Below, in pieces: positions 5,893 through 5,896 of a stretch of DNA of 5,896 nucleotides. Both the position numbers and the translations under genes were made by a program. Source of the DNA: Lachnospiraceae bacterium (GTDB lineage: Bacteria; Bacillota; Clostridia; Lachnospirales; Lachnospiraceae). Location of the stretch: NCBI GenBank assembly GCA_003488445.1, contig DNLO01000244.1, positions 570 to 6,465 of the forward strand, read 5' to 3'. How positions within the stretch are numbered: the stretch's first letter is position 1; every line of letters starts with the position of its first letter. The notes under the pieces were generated by a model. That model saw only the letters and a list, made by a program, of their open reading frames with translations, was not told where the DNA came from and searched no databases.

Positions 5893-5896
5893 AATT

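Overview
This 5.9 kb window looks like core chromosome of a low-to-mid GC Firmicute, most likely a member of class Clostridia in or near Lachnospiraceae. That assignment is an inference from protein style and gene order (HprK, ROK glucokinase, MurB, RapZ, WhiA, HPr-like), not from a database search. All seven genes lie on the minus strand, so transcription runs from high to low coordinates. No tRNA, rRNA, CRISPR, insertion sequence or phage gene is visible.

Region 5896 to 1235 is a tightly packed six-gene operon: hprK (HPr kinase/phosphorylase), glk (ROK glucokinase), murB (UDP-N-acetylenolpyruvoylglucosamine reductase), rapZ (P-loop nucleotide-binding regulator), a shortened whiA, and a small HPr-like gene. 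Gaps are 12 bases or less, and glk and murB overlap by 1 to 4 bases. The operon promoter lies outside the window; only the strong ribosome binding site of hprK is seen. Region 1234 to 1129 is an intergenic stretch rich in inverted repeats, with an extended -10 promoter for fba. Region 1128 to 193 is fba, a class II fructose-bisphosphate aldolase, closed by a strong intrinsic terminator at about 172-142. Region 1-140 is AT-rich (about 24% G+C) with no convincing gene.

The genes join sensing of glycolytic flux to the cell envelope. HprK senses ATP and glycolytic intermediates and phosphorylates Ser46 of HPr-type proteins. Glk and Fba feed and run glycolysis. MurB makes a peptidoglycan precursor, RapZ-family proteins link to amino-sugar and envelope control, and WhiA affects cell division.

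Two proteins depart from their families. The HPr-like protein has Asp at position 15 in place of the phosphocarrier His15 but keeps Ser46, so it should be a regulatory Crh-type protein, and it sits just after whiA, as crh does in Bacillus subtilis. WhiA is only 224 residues and lacks, cleanly and in frame, most of its first LAGLIDADG repeat while keeping its N-terminal tip, second repeat and C-terminal helix-turn-helix. The yvcK gene usually found between rapZ and whiA is absent. These are the main points worth a second look; I see no wholly new system.
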